Positions 1 to 8,327 are shown, counted from the first letter of the stretch. The stretch: 33,868 nucleotides of DNA from JAUVKT01 sp036350795 (GCA_036350795.1 JAZBNV010000086.1:1-33868); one strand, 5' to 3'. Numbers and translations are program-made. Notes: generated by a model from the letters alone, not told the origin.

Positions 1-37
1 GGCCTGGTAGCATACAAAAGTTTCTGAAAATCCTGCC

Positions 38-61
38 TATTGTTAAAAAACTTTAACAATA
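38..61. repeat. Perfect 10-bp inverted repeat upstream of the first gene
   Basis: The arms TATTGTTAAA (38-47) and TTTAACAATA (52-61) are perfect reverse complements around a 4-nt spacer. The repeat lies about 100 nt upstream of the start codon at 164. It is AT-rich and has no following T-tract, so it looks more like a protein-binding operator than a terminator. The rest of 1-163 holds no gene that I can see. A GGGAG stretch (157-161) sits too close to the ATG to be a convincing Shine-Dalgarno. Confidence 0.4.
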
Positions 62-163
62 TGATAGTGCAACAAAGTGGCTTAACGGTCGTCTATATAG
101 TGAATGGAAATTAATTAGGACAAAGATTAACCAGAACCGTTAAAAGTAAAAATTCAGGGAGCC

Positions 164-652
164 ATGAAAAGAAAAATCTTATTAATCGCGAGTTTAGCTC
201 TGATTCTGCTTCCGGCACACGCACTGGAACCGGTTGCCAAAGGGAAAACGAATCATGAACTGGGTGATTTTACAGTGGAGAAATCAAGTGCACCAATAAT
301 TATTGATGCAACACTTATGCCCACCTACGAAGTGTCGTACGAAAATTCTGACCTTACAATCAGAATTGCTGTAGACAAAACCGATAAAAAATGTATGAAA
401 TTTATCGTCGTATCTGATAACCTGGCAATGCAGTATAACTGTACAGGGAAATTTTTCGGGGTCTCAATGCCCGATCAGTGTTATATTGAAGATGGCATAC
501 CGGGGTCGACTGTTAATCTCGACAGGTCAGAATATCACAGGCAAAGGGTAATAACAAAAATGAAGAAATCTGAACTAGAGCATTTAAGGCTGATAAGTGT
601 TTACTTCCCTATGCTCGTAAAGAACTATGATACTTATTTCGCAGTTAAGTAG
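164..652 (+). CDS. Small secreted protein of unknown function
   Basis: A 162-residue protein that I do not recognise. It opens with a charged MKRK followed by a hydrophobic stretch ending near PAHA (about residue 20), a typical Sec signal peptide with probable cleavage after AHA, so the product is likely periplasmic or exported. The mature part (about 140 residues) is mixed hydrophilic sequence with three cysteines, in the contexts KKCMK, YNCTG and DQCYI. It has no membrane segment, lipobox or catalytic motif that I can name. It is closed off by a strong intrinsic terminator (705-740), so it is probably transcribed alone or with genes to the left of the window. The coding call rests on the signal peptide, a sensible start codon and the terminator placed just after the stop. 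Confidence 0.7.
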   Translation: MKRKILLIASLALILLPAHALEPVAKGKTNHELGDFTVEKSSAPIIIDATLMPTYEVSYENSDLTIRIAVDKTDKKCMKFIVVSDNLAMQYNCTGKFFGVSMPDQCYIEDGIPGSTVNLDRSEYHRQRVITKMKKSELEHLRLISVYFPMLVKNYDTYFAVK

Positions 653-704
653 CTCTATATATAGCAGGTAGTTTCAACTACAATTAAGTTTTAGGTTTTG
701 TGTT

Positions 705-740
705 GCAGGGCATTCTTTATGAGTGCCCTGCTTTACTTTA
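705..740 (+). terminator. Intrinsic terminator after the small secreted protein gene
   Basis: The arms GCAGGGCA (705-712) and TGCCCTGC (724-731) pair perfectly. The next three pairs (T713-G723 wobble, T714-A722, C715-G721) extend the stem to 11 bp and leave a 5-nt TTTAT loop. A T-rich tail (732-740) follows directly. This is a textbook rho-independent terminator and isolates 164-652 from the beta-propeller gene. Confidence 0.8.
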
Positions 741-788
741 TATTGCATACATTTGAATGATAAACAAAGTAAAAAAACCAAAAACAAT

Positions 789-3125
789 ATGAAAATGAAG
801 AAACTGACCCTGCTATTATCCTTAATTCTGTTTTGCAGCCTGAGCTACGGACAGGAAAAGAAGCCTGTTAACGATGGTAAGGAAAAACAACTTATGTTCG
901 GCAAGCACCTCAAAATGGCAGAAGAGTCTTCGCTAAAGGAGCTCCACTGGCAGTATGTCGGTCCAACAAATATAAGTGGAAGATGTACTGATGTAGAGGC
1001 AGTTGTGCCGCGTGGCGAATCATATACCATATGGGTAGGGTCTGCCACAGGGGGAGTCTGGAAATCAGAGAACGAAGGCAGTACCTTCGAACCTGTATTT
1101 GACAAAATGCCCACTGCATCTATTGGTGATATAGCTATCGATCCCAGGGATGAAAACACTGTGTGGGTTGGCACAGGTGAAGCCAATATATTCAGATCAT
1201 CGAACGCCGGCTGTGGTGTATTTAAGACTACTGATGGTGGTAAAACATGGGAATCGGCAGGACTTGAAAACACAAACACTATCGGCCGTATCAGGATTCA
1301 CCCGGATAACAGTGATATAGTTTATGTTGCTGCTACAGGTAACGAATGGACACCAAACAAGGAAAGAGGCTTGTATAAAACCACCGATGGTGGCAAATCG
1401 TGGAACCAGGTACTTTATATAGATAAGAATACAGGCGTATTCGATCTCGTTCTCGATCCGGGAAACCCTGAAATTGTATATTGCACCACATGGGAAAGGA
1501 TGCGTCTTAAATGGAACGACCCCAGGACTTTTGAAGATACCAGGAACTGTGGAATATGGAAATCCACCAACGGTGGTAAGAACTGGGAAAAAATCAATAC
1601 AGGTCTTCCTGCTGATAAGGACAGGGGCAGAATCGGGATAGATATCGCAAAATCAAATCCCAATGTTCTTTATGCCTATGTTGACAATTATGAGATAGCC
1701 TATAAAGCACAACCCGGCGAATTAGATTCTTATGGAAGACAAAAACAGGATGTGATAAAAGGGGCTACAATCTACCGTACAGATAATGCCGGAGGCAACT
1801 GGAAACAGGTAAGCGGGCTTACTCCTGAAATGAAAACCTTTATGGAGCGACATTCGGCCACCTACGGCTGGGTATTCGGACAGATAAGGGTTGACCCCCT
1901 TGATGAAAACACCATTTATACCATGGGTATAAGGCTTAATAAAAGTACTGATGGTGGAAAAACCTTTACCAACCTGAGAGGTCCACATGCCGATCACCAT
2001 GGCTTATGGATAGATCCGAATAATTCAGATTATCTCCTTAATGTTCAGGACGGCGGACTAACAATATCCTACGACGGCGGAAGCAGCTGGAAGTATCCTA
2101 TTGAGGTTCTCCCGCTGGCCCAGTTCTATAATATTGCTTATGATTTCAGCACACCGTTCAGGATTTTCGGTTCAATTCAGGATCACCATAGTTTTTACGG
2201 GCCTGTGGACATTTCGAGAGGCCGCGACAGGGTAAGTCCGGTCGAATTTACCAATACCCTCGGGGCCGAAGGCAGTTCGCACGCAATTGATCCCAGGGAT
2301 AACAACACCGTGTATGCCAGTGTTTTTTACGGCACACTGATGAGATCAGAAATAGCTACCCACCCGGCCGAACAAAAAACCATACTGCCCAACAGGTTGC
2401 CCGGCGAGCCAAAGCTAAGGGGACAATGGGTAGCCCCCACCCTGCTTTCACCTCACAACCCGGATATAGTTTATCATGCAATGCAATATGTCCTGAAATC
2501 ATATGATAAAGGTAATACCTGGGAGTATATCAGCCCCGACCTTACATATAATGACCCGGAAAAGATGGGTGATATAAGTTACCAGACTATCTCAGCATTT
2601 GACGAATCTCCCCTGCTTGCAGGTCTTTTATATGCCGGCACTGACGATGGCAGGATATGGAGAACCAGGGACGGTGGTAAGAAATGGGAAGAAATAAGAA
2701 ACGGAGCAGTACCGCAGCGATGGGTATCAAGAATTGTTGCTTCAAAATATGATATTGGAACTGTTTATATGACGCAGACAGGCCGCAGGGATGATGACTA
2801 CCAGGTTTATATCTGGAAATCAAGTGATTTTGGTGACACATGGACTGACATATCAGGTAATGTTCCTGTTGGACCTGTAAATGTTATCAGGGAAGATCCT
2901 ATAAACAGCAACATACTCTACCTTGGCACCGATGCATCAGTATATGTAAGCAAGGATTCGGGCAATAACTGGGAAGTACTTGGAGACCTTCCTTTTGCCT
3001 ATGTACACGACCTGCAGATCCATACCAGGGACAATATGATTATTATTGCCACTCACGGAAGAGGGATGTGGGTAATGGATGCGAACCATGTAAACGGCGG
3101 ACCGCGTCAGTTCAGGAGATATTAG
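789..3125 (+). CDS. Secreted VPS10/sortilin-like Asp-box beta-propeller protein
   Basis: About 778 residues. I place the start at ATG 789, because the in-frame GTG at 723 lies inside the terminator stem and would put a polar stretch before the signal peptide. The protein opens with MKMKKLTLLLSLILFCSLSYGQ-type signal sequence, with probable cleavage near YG|Q. At least eleven Asp-box/BNR motifs of the S/T-x-D-x-G-x-x-W/F type follow (for example TTDGGKTW, STDGGKTF, SYDGGSSW, TRDGGKKW), spaced along nearly the whole chain. This is the mark of a large beta-propeller of the sortilin/VPS10 or sialidase-fold class, often annotated as glycosyl hydrolase without proof. The C-terminal ATHGRGMWVMD motif is common in bacterial members. 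I see no type IX sorting domain and no sialidase RIP/Arg-triad signature, so I would not call an enzyme activity. A TACATTTG box (748-755) is a possible -7 element but lacks a convincing -33 partner. The 3' end overlaps the convergent Nudix gene by 14 bp. Confidence 0.85.
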   Translation: MKMKKLTLLLSLILFCSLSYGQEKKPVNDGKEKQLMFGKHLKMAEESSLKELHWQYVGPTNISGRCTDVEAVVPRGESYTIWVGSATGGVWKSENEGSTFEPVFDKMPTASIGDIAIDPRDENTVWVGTGEANIFRSSNAGCGVFKTTDGGKTWESAGLENTNTIGRIRIHPDNSDIVYVAATGNEWTPNKERGLYKTTDGGKSWNQVLYIDKNTGVFDLVLDPGNPEIVYCTTWERMRLKWNDPRTFEDTRNCGIWKSTNGGKNWEKINTGLPADKDRGRIGIDIAKSNPNVLYAYVDNYEIAYKAQPGELDSYGRQKQDVIKGATIYRTDNAGGNWKQVSGLTPEMKTFMERHSATYGWVFGQIRVDPLDENTIYTMGIRLNKSTDGGKTFTNLRGPHADHHGLWIDPNNSDYLLNVQDGGLTISYDGGSSWKYPIEVLPLAQFYNIAYDFSTPFRIFGSIQDHHSFYGPVDISRGRDRVSPVEFTNTLGAEGSSHAIDPRDNNTVYASVFYGTLMRSEIATHPAEQKTILPNRLPGEPKLRGQWVAPTLLSPHNPDIVYHAMQYVLKSYDKGNTWEYISPDLTYNDPEKMGDISYQTISAFDESPLLAGLLYAGTDDGRIWRTRDGGKKWEEIRNGAVPQRWVSRIVASKYDIGTVYMTQTGRRDDDYQVYIWKSSDFGDTWTDISGNVPVGPVNVIREDPINSNILYLGTDASVYVSKDSGNNWEVLGDLPFAYVHDLQIHTRDNMIIIATHGRGMWVMDANHVNGGPRQFRRY

Positions 3126-4077
3126 ATAGTTTTTTAAGGATATGCCGGCCACGTGCTATTATGCCGGCAGATCCTTCTTCCATATTCCTTGTAATTGAAG
3201 CTGCCAGCTCACTGGCCAGTTCGGGGTATATAAGTGTAAGATTATAAATAGCTTCCATGCAATATGCCTTTATAGCAATTGCACTGCGGCCCTTATTCAG
3301 AAGATTGAAACAATTCTCTGCCAGTAGACCATGATCCCTTTCGTTGATGTTTTCTGTACCTGAAAGGTTAATTATCTTAAGGAATGACCTGGCTACAGAC
3401 TCATTTGTAAGCGTAGAAAGCGAACTTATCATCTGCCCGTAAAGCGGCTTCAGTACACCGGGTCTACTCTCTTCCACCCTGGTCAGGGTATATGATGCCC
3501 TGAAAGCCAGGGTACTGTCGGTGCCGAGCGAATATTTCATCAGAAGGTGCCTTATGCCTGTATTCTCAACAGCCAGTTCTGCAAGCAGGTCAATCGCACC
3601 GAAACCCGTTTTCCCTGCAAGCATTTCTTTTATCCCGGCAGAATCGACAGCCGCATCCGTATCCGGATCTTCAGTTGGCTTATGGCCCTCGCCATATTTC
3701 CTGATATATTCCATGGCAACCGGGATATCTGCCTCTGAAAAATCAACAGTCGCCAGTCTGCCTGGTGGCAGCCATTTATAATCTTTATGCTCGTGCAGAA
3801 CAGGCTGGTCTGCAAGTGTATCGCAAACAAAGGGGATCAGCCTTACTGTTTTATGTCCGTAATCATGTTCAACAGGAGTAAGTTCGTCAACAAGAATAAT
3901 ATCGAGCGATAATTCTTCCATAATCTCACGACTGATGCATTCTTCAGCGCTTTCAAAATCTCTCACTTTACCGCCCGGGAATTCCCACTTAAAGGGATGG
4001 TCGGTCGCAGAACCCCTCTGTACTACCAGTACATGCTCATCATCGTTTCGTATCAGGGCACATGTTACGTTTATCAT
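3112..4077 (-). CDS. Nudix (MutT-type) hydrolase fused to a helical-repeat domain
   Basis: 321 residues. Residues 1 to about 135 are a MutT-like Nudix domain. The Nudix box begins at G36 (GKVRDFE), and the catalytic REIMEEL helix is at 50-56, matching G-x5-E-x7-REUxEE. The conserved glycine near the end of the box is serine here (S57). The EFPGGK context is typical of 8-oxo-dGTP or other (deoxy)nucleoside triphosphate pyrophosphohydrolases, which clean the nucleotide pool in the cytoplasm. After a charged linker (about 136-150), residues 150-321 form an all-helical, HEAT-like extension that simple MutT proteins (about 130 residues) lack. Related sequences stand alone in other Bacteroidota as far as I recall. 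The gene starts 6 nt after the HsdR_N-domain gene stops, so the two are probably co-transcribed. The exact substrate is not visible from the sequence. Confidence 0.85.
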   Translation of the reverse strand: MINVTCALIRNDDEHVLVVQRGSATDHPFKWEFPGGKVRDFESAEECISREIMEELSLDIILVDELTPVEHDYGHKTVRLIPFVCDTLADQPVLHEHKDYKWLPPGRLATVDFSEADIPVAMEYIRKYGEGHKPTEDPDTDAAVDSAGIKEMLAGKTGFGAIDLLAELAVENTGIRHLLMKYSLGTDSTLAFRASYTLTRVEESRPGVLKPLYGQMISSLSTLTNESVARSFLKIINLSGTENINERDHGLLAENCFNLLNKGRSAIAIKAYCMEAIYNLTLIYPELASELAASITRNMEEGSAGIIARGRHILKKLSNIS

Positions 4078-4083
4078 ACTAAT

Positions 4084-4548
4084 CTACTGTATTGGCTGTA
4101 GTTCATTATATGCAGGTATCGATTTCAGGAAAGTATAGTCGGGCGATGTATCGCTGCTGATACTGCAGGCAAAGTGCTTCAGTCCGTTGGTAACAACTAT
4201 ATATGGCAGCCTGAACCTGAAATTATAGGCAACCACCTGGTCAAATACTTTATTATCAATCTTTACTGAAGGTGCTTTACATTCCACTATAAGGACAGGG
4301 TTCCCCAGCCTGTTATAAACAAGAATATCGGCCCTGCGTGTAAGTGAATTCACTTTGAATGTAACCTCCACCCCGATAAGTGAGGCAGGGTAAGCCTTAT
4401 GGTCGATAAGATACCTTATAAAATGCTGCCTTACCCACTCCTCAGGAGTCAGAACAATCCATTTTTTTCTGATATCATCAAATATTAATTCAGTACCCCT
4501 GTCAGATTTAAGAGAAAATGAATAAGCCGGCAGCGCAAGTTGTTTCAC
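4084..4548 (-). CDS. Orphan HsdR N-terminal-like PD-(D/E)xK nuclease-domain protein
   Basis: 154 residues with GTG as the apparent start, since no in-frame ATG fits the usual N-terminus of this family (MKxLxLPxYSF). The conserved block TPEEWVRQHF is at 34-43. The nuclease core is readable: D74 in RADIL, then E89-C-K91 (ECKAP) 14 residues later, followed by Q104-x3-Y108 (DQVVAY). The QxxxY motif marks the RecB/HsdR branch of PD-(D/E)xK nucleases. There is no helicase/translocase part and no methylase or specificity gene nearby, so this is not a restriction system. Location next to holA, facing away, is a recurrent Bacteroidota arrangement as far as I recall, which suggests a housekeeping DNA-processing role. 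Function is unproven. A TATATTTG box on the minus strand (4593-4586) could be its -7 element. Confidence 0.85.
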   Translation of the reverse strand: MKQLALPAYSFSLKSDRGTELIFDDIRKKWIVLTPEEWVRQHFIRYLIDHKAYPASLIGVEVTFKVNSLTRRADILVYNRLGNPVLIVECKAPSVKIDNKVFDQVVAYNFRFRLPYIVVTNGLKHFACSISSDTSPDYTFLKSIPAYNELQPIQ

Positions 4549-4566
4549 CTTTGTTTTGTATTTTTG
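4540..4566 (+). promoter_or_regulatory. Candidate Bacteroidota promoter for the amn-holA pair
   Basis: TTG at 4540-4542 and TATTTTTG at 4559-4566 (fits TAnnTTTG) are separated by 16 nt, slightly shorter than the usual spacing of the -33/-7 boxes in this phylum. Transcription would start near 4573 and leave a leader of about 50 nt before the ATG at 4622. The -33 box overlaps the first codons of the divergent gene. The call is by motif only. Confidence 0.4.
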
Positions 4567-4621
4567 ATCTCAATAAAAACAGTTTCAAATATAAACAGAT
4601 AAATAACAGACATAAAAATAT

Positions 4622-5392
4622 ATGAGAACCAAATCAGATATTGTTGAAAACTGGCTGCCCCGCTACACAGGGAAAAAGATTGAGGAGATAGGCAGATATA
4701 TCCTTCTTACCAATTTCCAGAAATATGTCGATATGTTCGCACAAAAATTTGGAGTTGATGTTGACGGGCTCGACAGGAATATGCCCAGTGCTACACATGA
4801 CGGCATTACAATAATAAACTTCGGGATGGGGAGTCCGAATGCAGCAATAGTTCTTGACCTGCTTTCGGCTATTCCGCCAAAAGCAGTGCTTTTCCTGGGT
4901 AAATGCGGCGGACTGAAAAAGAAAAATAAGCTGGGCGACCTTATTGTACCTATTGCAGCCATACGTTCAGATGGTACCTCAAACGATTACCTGCCGCTTG
5001 AAGTACCTGCCCTGCCTTCTTTCAAGCTGCAGTTTGCACTGGCAACAGTAATTACAAGAAAGAAACTCGACTACTGGACCGGCACAGTATATACAACTAA
5101 CCGCAGGGTATGGGAGCATGACGAACGTTTTAAGAAATACCTCCAGAAAACCAGGTCAATGGCTATAGATATGGAATCGGCAACAATTTTTTCTGTAGGC
5201 TTTGCAAATGAAATACCTACAGGTGCATTGCTACTGGTTTCAGACCAGCCAATGATTTCAACAGGTATTAAAACTGAAGAAAGCGATAAAAAAGTAACCG
5301 ATACCTTTGTAAGCGACCATCTTACTATTGGTATTGAAACACTCAGGGAAATAAAGGAGAACGCCATATCAGTTAAACACCTCAGGTTCTGA
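4622..5392 (+). CDS. amn: AMP nucleosidase
   Basis: 256 residues of the purine nucleoside phosphorylase/UDP phosphorylase fold. Visible blocks are FGMGSPNAA (68-75), FLGKCGGL (91-98) with GDLIVP (105-110), the ribose-binding DMES motif (183-186) and SDQP (207-210). The N-terminal RTKSDIVENWLPRYTG and the NDYLP block match the short Bacteroidota form of AMP nucleosidase, which lacks the long N-terminal domain of the E. coli enzyme. It would hydrolyse AMP to adenine and ribose 5-phosphate in the cytoplasm, controlling the AMP pool. The stop codon lies 2 nt before the holA start, so the two genes form a tight transcription unit, probably driven from the promoter at 4540-4566. A plain nucleoside phosphorylase is the alternative, but the N-terminal sequence argues for AMP. 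Confidence 0.88.
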   Translation: MRTKSDIVENWLPRYTGKKIEEIGRYILLTNFQKYVDMFAQKFGVDVDGLDRNMPSATHDGITIINFGMGSPNAAIVLDLLSAIPPKAVLFLGKCGGLKKKNKLGDLIVPIAAIRSDGTSNDYLPLEVPALPSFKLQFALATVITRKKLDYWTGTVYTTNRRVWEHDERFKKYLQKTRSMAIDMESATIFSVGFANEIPTGALLLVSDQPMISTGIKTEESDKKVTDTFVSDHLTIGIETLREIKENAISVKHLRF

Positions 5393-5394
5393 AA

Positions 5395-6408
5395 ATGAAC
5401 GAGCACTATACAAGGATAATCAGCGATCTGAAGAACAGAATATACAAGGGTGTATATTTCCTGCATGGTGACGAACCTTACTATATAGATCTTATCTGCG
5501 ATTATATTGAAGATAACATACTGGAAGAAGCTGAAAAATCATTTAACCAGGTGGTTTTGTATGGCGAAGAAACTGAGATTAGCCTGGTAATCGATACTGC
5601 AAGGAGATTTCCAATGATGTCCAATCACCATGTTGTTATTGTAAAGGAAGCTCAGAACCTCAAAAATATCGAGCTGCTTAATGCCTACCTCGAGCATCCT
5701 CTTAAATCGACCATACTGGTAATAAATTATAAGTTTAAGAAACTTGACAAAAGAACCTCCTTGTATAAGGCACTTTCAAAATCACCTGATGCAGAATTGT
5801 TTATATCTGAGAAACTAAGGGACTACCAGGTACCGTCGTGGATTGATACCTACTTTAAACAGAATGGCATCAGTGCTGACCGGAATGTGAGCATGATAAT
5901 GACAGAATACCTCGGAACAGATTTAAGCAAGATTGTTAATGAGCTGAGCAAGCTTAAGATTATGCTTCCTGAAGGAAAGCTACACCTTACAGCAAAAGAC
6001 ATCGAGGAGAAGATAGGAATAAGTAAAGACTTCAATAATTTTGAATTACAAAATGCCATAGGGACAAAGAATATTGCCAAAAGCAATTTAATTGTAAACC
6101 ACTTTGGACACAACCAGAAAGACAACCCCATCACGGTAACAATATCTACCTTATTCTCCTTTTTCAGGAAACTGCTTATTTTTCACTTCCTGCAGGATAA
6201 ATCGAGGAATAATGTGGCCTCGGTGCTTAAGATCAACCCTTATTTTGTAAGTGAGTATGAACTTGCATCAAGAAACTATAACCCGGAAAAAACTGTCAGG
6301 GTTATCAGCTTACTCAGGGAGTTCGACCTTAAATCAAAAGGCTATGGCAGTGTTTCGGCAGAACCCGGAGAATTGCTTAAAGAGCTTGTTTTTAAGATAC
6401 TGCACTGA
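5395..6408 (+). CDS. holA: DNA polymerase III subunit delta
   Basis: 337 residues, the usual length for HolA. The N-terminal GVYFLHGDEPYYIDLICDYIE is the diverged AAA+-like Walker A region typical of delta subunits, followed by FPMMSNHHVVIVKEAQ, another family block. The middle contains WIDTYFKQNGI and LGTDLSKIVNELSKL (lid domain), and the C-terminal third is the helical collar region with KDNPITVTISTLFSFFRKLL. Delta opens the beta clamp as part of the clamp-loader complex. It starts 2 nt after amn and ends 14 nt before the convergent PNGase-like gene. I see no truncation. Confidence 0.9.
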   Translation: MNEHYTRIISDLKNRIYKGVYFLHGDEPYYIDLICDYIEDNILEEAEKSFNQVVLYGEETEISLVIDTARRFPMMSNHHVVIVKEAQNLKNIELLNAYLEHPLKSTILVINYKFKKLDKRTSLYKALSKSPDAELFISEKLRDYQVPSWIDTYFKQNGISADRNVSMIMTEYLGTDLSKIVNELSKLKIMLPEGKLHLTAKDIEEKIGISKDFNNFELQNAIGTKNIAKSNLIVNHFGHNQKDNPITVTISTLFSFFRKLLIFHFLQDKSRNNVASVLKINPYFVSEYELASRNYNPEKTVRVISLLREFDLKSKGYGSVSAEPGELLKELVFKILH

Positions 6409-6422
6409 TACTGACAGCTGCC

Positions 6423-8327
6423 TTACATCATGTTGAAACGGCGGTTCATTTTGTGTTCTCCATTAACATATATTTCCATTACATATCTGCCCGCCGGGAG
6501 ATGACGAACATCGATTCCTGTCTGTGAGTCCTTAATCCCTGTATATTCATGTGTTTCAACATATTCTCCATCTCTGGTAATCACAAGCTTCAGAACTGAT
6601 TCCCTGTTGGTAACAGTATAGACTGTAAGATAATCCTTTACCATTCTCGGGTATATATTTACAGACAGGTGGTCGCGAAGTGTATCCACCACTGCTTTAC
6701 TGTCAGCCCTGAAAGAATAGAATATTCCGCTGCCACAATCGCTTTCAAAGAGCCTAATTATATTTCCCCCGGTATCTTTAAGTTTAAGACTGCCATAACC
6801 TGCTTCAGCCAGGAACCAGAATTCAAGTCCGTCGCCGGCAGTATCGCTAAGAATAAGGTTATAATTGCCATCTGGCAGACTCAGGGTATCGCTGTAATTT
6901 GTTGCGGCCTCAAGCATAGGCGGGGGACGATGAAATACTGTATCGCCTTTGCTGCTGATAATATAAAGATCATTCTCTGCCGGGCGCATATTTGTCATAA
7001 AATCCACAACGAATGATGAGGGTATTACAGGTACACTATTAAACTCACTCACCACAATATTGTCAGCGGGCCATTCGTCCTTCATGCCATTGGGCATAGA
7101 CAATACAATCGAGAACTTATTCAATCCGGTTCTGGAATCTATTACACCGGGTAAAACCACAAGGTCTGTATCATAGAAATCTAGCTTGCCTTTCCACCTG
7201 TAGATTCTCTGGTCGAAGCCATCGGTGGTATATATTATATCGAGCGAAGAAAGTGTTTCGCTGCCAAGGTTCCTTATTTTCACTATTGCATTGAATCCAG
7301 CGGGGTTGAACCTGTTAAAGTTTTCTTTATTATTTGGAGCAAGTATCTCTTCAACAGCAACATCGTTTATGCTGTTTGGCGAAGAGTACTGGAACAGGTA
7401 TGAAGCGATCTGCTCTTTGGGCTGATCGATGTTACTGGCAATAAATGGTTCCATATTAAGATCCAGCACATGTCTTGATTTTGTTAAAGGTATATCAATT
7501 ATATCGGGTTGTTGTAAATCTCCGGGACACCAGTAAGCCCTGTCGAAGATCCATGTTCCTCCCTGCGGGTAGAGAGGGTTATCACCACACTCTTTCCACA
7601 TATACCTGTGGTCAATTATCTCACCATCGAAGGTAAGCTGGCGCCATCTGCTGCAAAACTCACTGCAGCCACTTGGCTGGTCCATACCATGACCGGTATG
7701 CTGAATCCTGAACCTGGCAAAAGAACTGCCTTTTGCCCTTTTTATTTGTATCGGACCAAGGTGTTGCTCAATATCATTATCCGGATTACCATATTGAAAA
7801 GCTCCGTTCCACATCCTGTCGACCCTGATAAAATCGGCAAAGGGCCTGCCGAAGCTAATAGCAAAGTCGATTGTCAGGTCCCAGCCCAGGTCAGGGGACT
7901 CGTAACCTGAGTGTATATATTCAATCTCCACGCTGTCGCGCAGGAAGGCCTGGAAATCTGTAACATCCACGCTCCATGTATAATTCCAGCCCTCCTTGAA
8001 ATTGCTGCCATAGGGAGTTAGCATACGGCCAATCTCAAAATCAAGATTTTCGCCTTTAAGCCCACCTCTCCTGAGTATTTTTACCCTGTCGAGATAATCC
8101 CAGTGAGCTATTGCCCTGTCGGCCGGGTAAGCGAGGGTAAGGTTCATTACTATCCTGCGGATATCCTTCTCCTTGCCGGGAAAAACGGCCCAGGAAGCAA
8201 AACTGTTTTCTCCTTTATGCGGGTCGGTAACAATACAAACCCTGCTGTGGCTTACAACTTTAGTGTTCTGGGAAAAGGAAAGGCACGATATTGAGAAGGC
8301 CAGTACAAGAATAGATATTACTTTCAT
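6423..8327 (-). CDS. PNGase F-like secreted glycoamidase with type IX sorting domain
   Basis: 634 residues. A signal peptide (1 to about 19, ending LSFSQ) leads into a region (about 25-300) that resembles the two jelly-roll domains of bacterial peptide-N4-(N-acetyl-glucosaminyl)asparagine amidase F. Signs are the calls to HWDYLDRV, YGSNFKEGWNYTWSVDVTDF and the Cys- and Trp-rich region with CSEFCSRWR, MWKECGDNPLYPQGGTW and RAYWCPGD. Mature Flavobacterium PNGase F is only about 314 residues, so the remaining half is extra: a beta-rich region (about 300-550) and a C-terminal type A type IX sorting domain (about 554-634, starting VNIYPRM and ending in a short basic strand). The product should cross the outer membrane by type IX secretion and be anchored or released, removing N-glycans from glycoproteins. 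Catalytic acids were not mapped residue by residue. A TAAATTTG box (minus strand, 8357-8350) lies 23 nt upstream of the start. Confidence 0.82.
   Translation of the reverse strand: MKVISILVLAFSISCLSFSQNTKVVSHSRVCIVTDPHKGENSFASWAVFPGKEKDIRRIVMNLTLAYPADRAIAHWDYLDRVKILRRGGLKGENLDFEIGRMLTPYGSNFKEGWNYTWSVDVTDFQAFLRDSVEIEYIHSGYESPDLGWDLTIDFAISFGRPFADFIRVDRMWNGAFQYGNPDNDIEQHLGPIQIKRAKGSSFARFRIQHTGHGMDQPSGCSEFCSRWRQLTFDGEIIDHRYMWKECGDNPLYPQGGTWIFDRAYWCPGDLQQPDIIDIPLTKSRHVLDLNMEPFIASNIDQPKEQIASYLFQYSSPNSINDVAVEEILAPNNKENFNRFNPAGFNAIVKIRNLGSETLSSLDIIYTTDGFDQRIYRWKGKLDFYDTDLVVLPGVIDSRTGLNKFSIVLSMPNGMKDEWPADNIVVSEFNSVPVIPSSFVVDFMTNMRPAENDLYIISSKGDTVFHRPPPMLEAATNYSDTLSLPDGNYNLILSDTAGDGLEFWFLAEAGYGSLKLKDTGGNIIRLFESDCGSGIFYSFRADSKAVVDTLRDHLSVNIYPRMVKDYLTVYTVTNRESVLKLVITRDGEYVETHEYTGIKDSQTGIDVRHLPAGRYVMEIYVNGEHKMNRRFNMM

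Noticed and set aside
748..755. TACATTTG as a promoter of the beta-propeller gene
   Set aside because: It fits the -7 consensus, but there is no TTG at a suitable distance upstream, so it is not listed as a feature.
723..788. In-frame GTG start upstream of the beta-propeller signal peptide
   Set aside because: The GTG lies inside the stem of the 705-740 terminator, and the added 22 residues are polar and would precede the signal peptide.
845..1279. 144-codon minus-strand open frame
   Set aside because: It is a shadow of the Asp-box repeats, which create a periodic antisense frame.
4084..4548. Part of a restriction-modification or novel defence system
   Set aside because: The HsdR_N-like protein has only the nuclease domain, and its neighbours are amn, holA and a Nudix gene; no methylase, specificity subunit, helicase or sensor is present.
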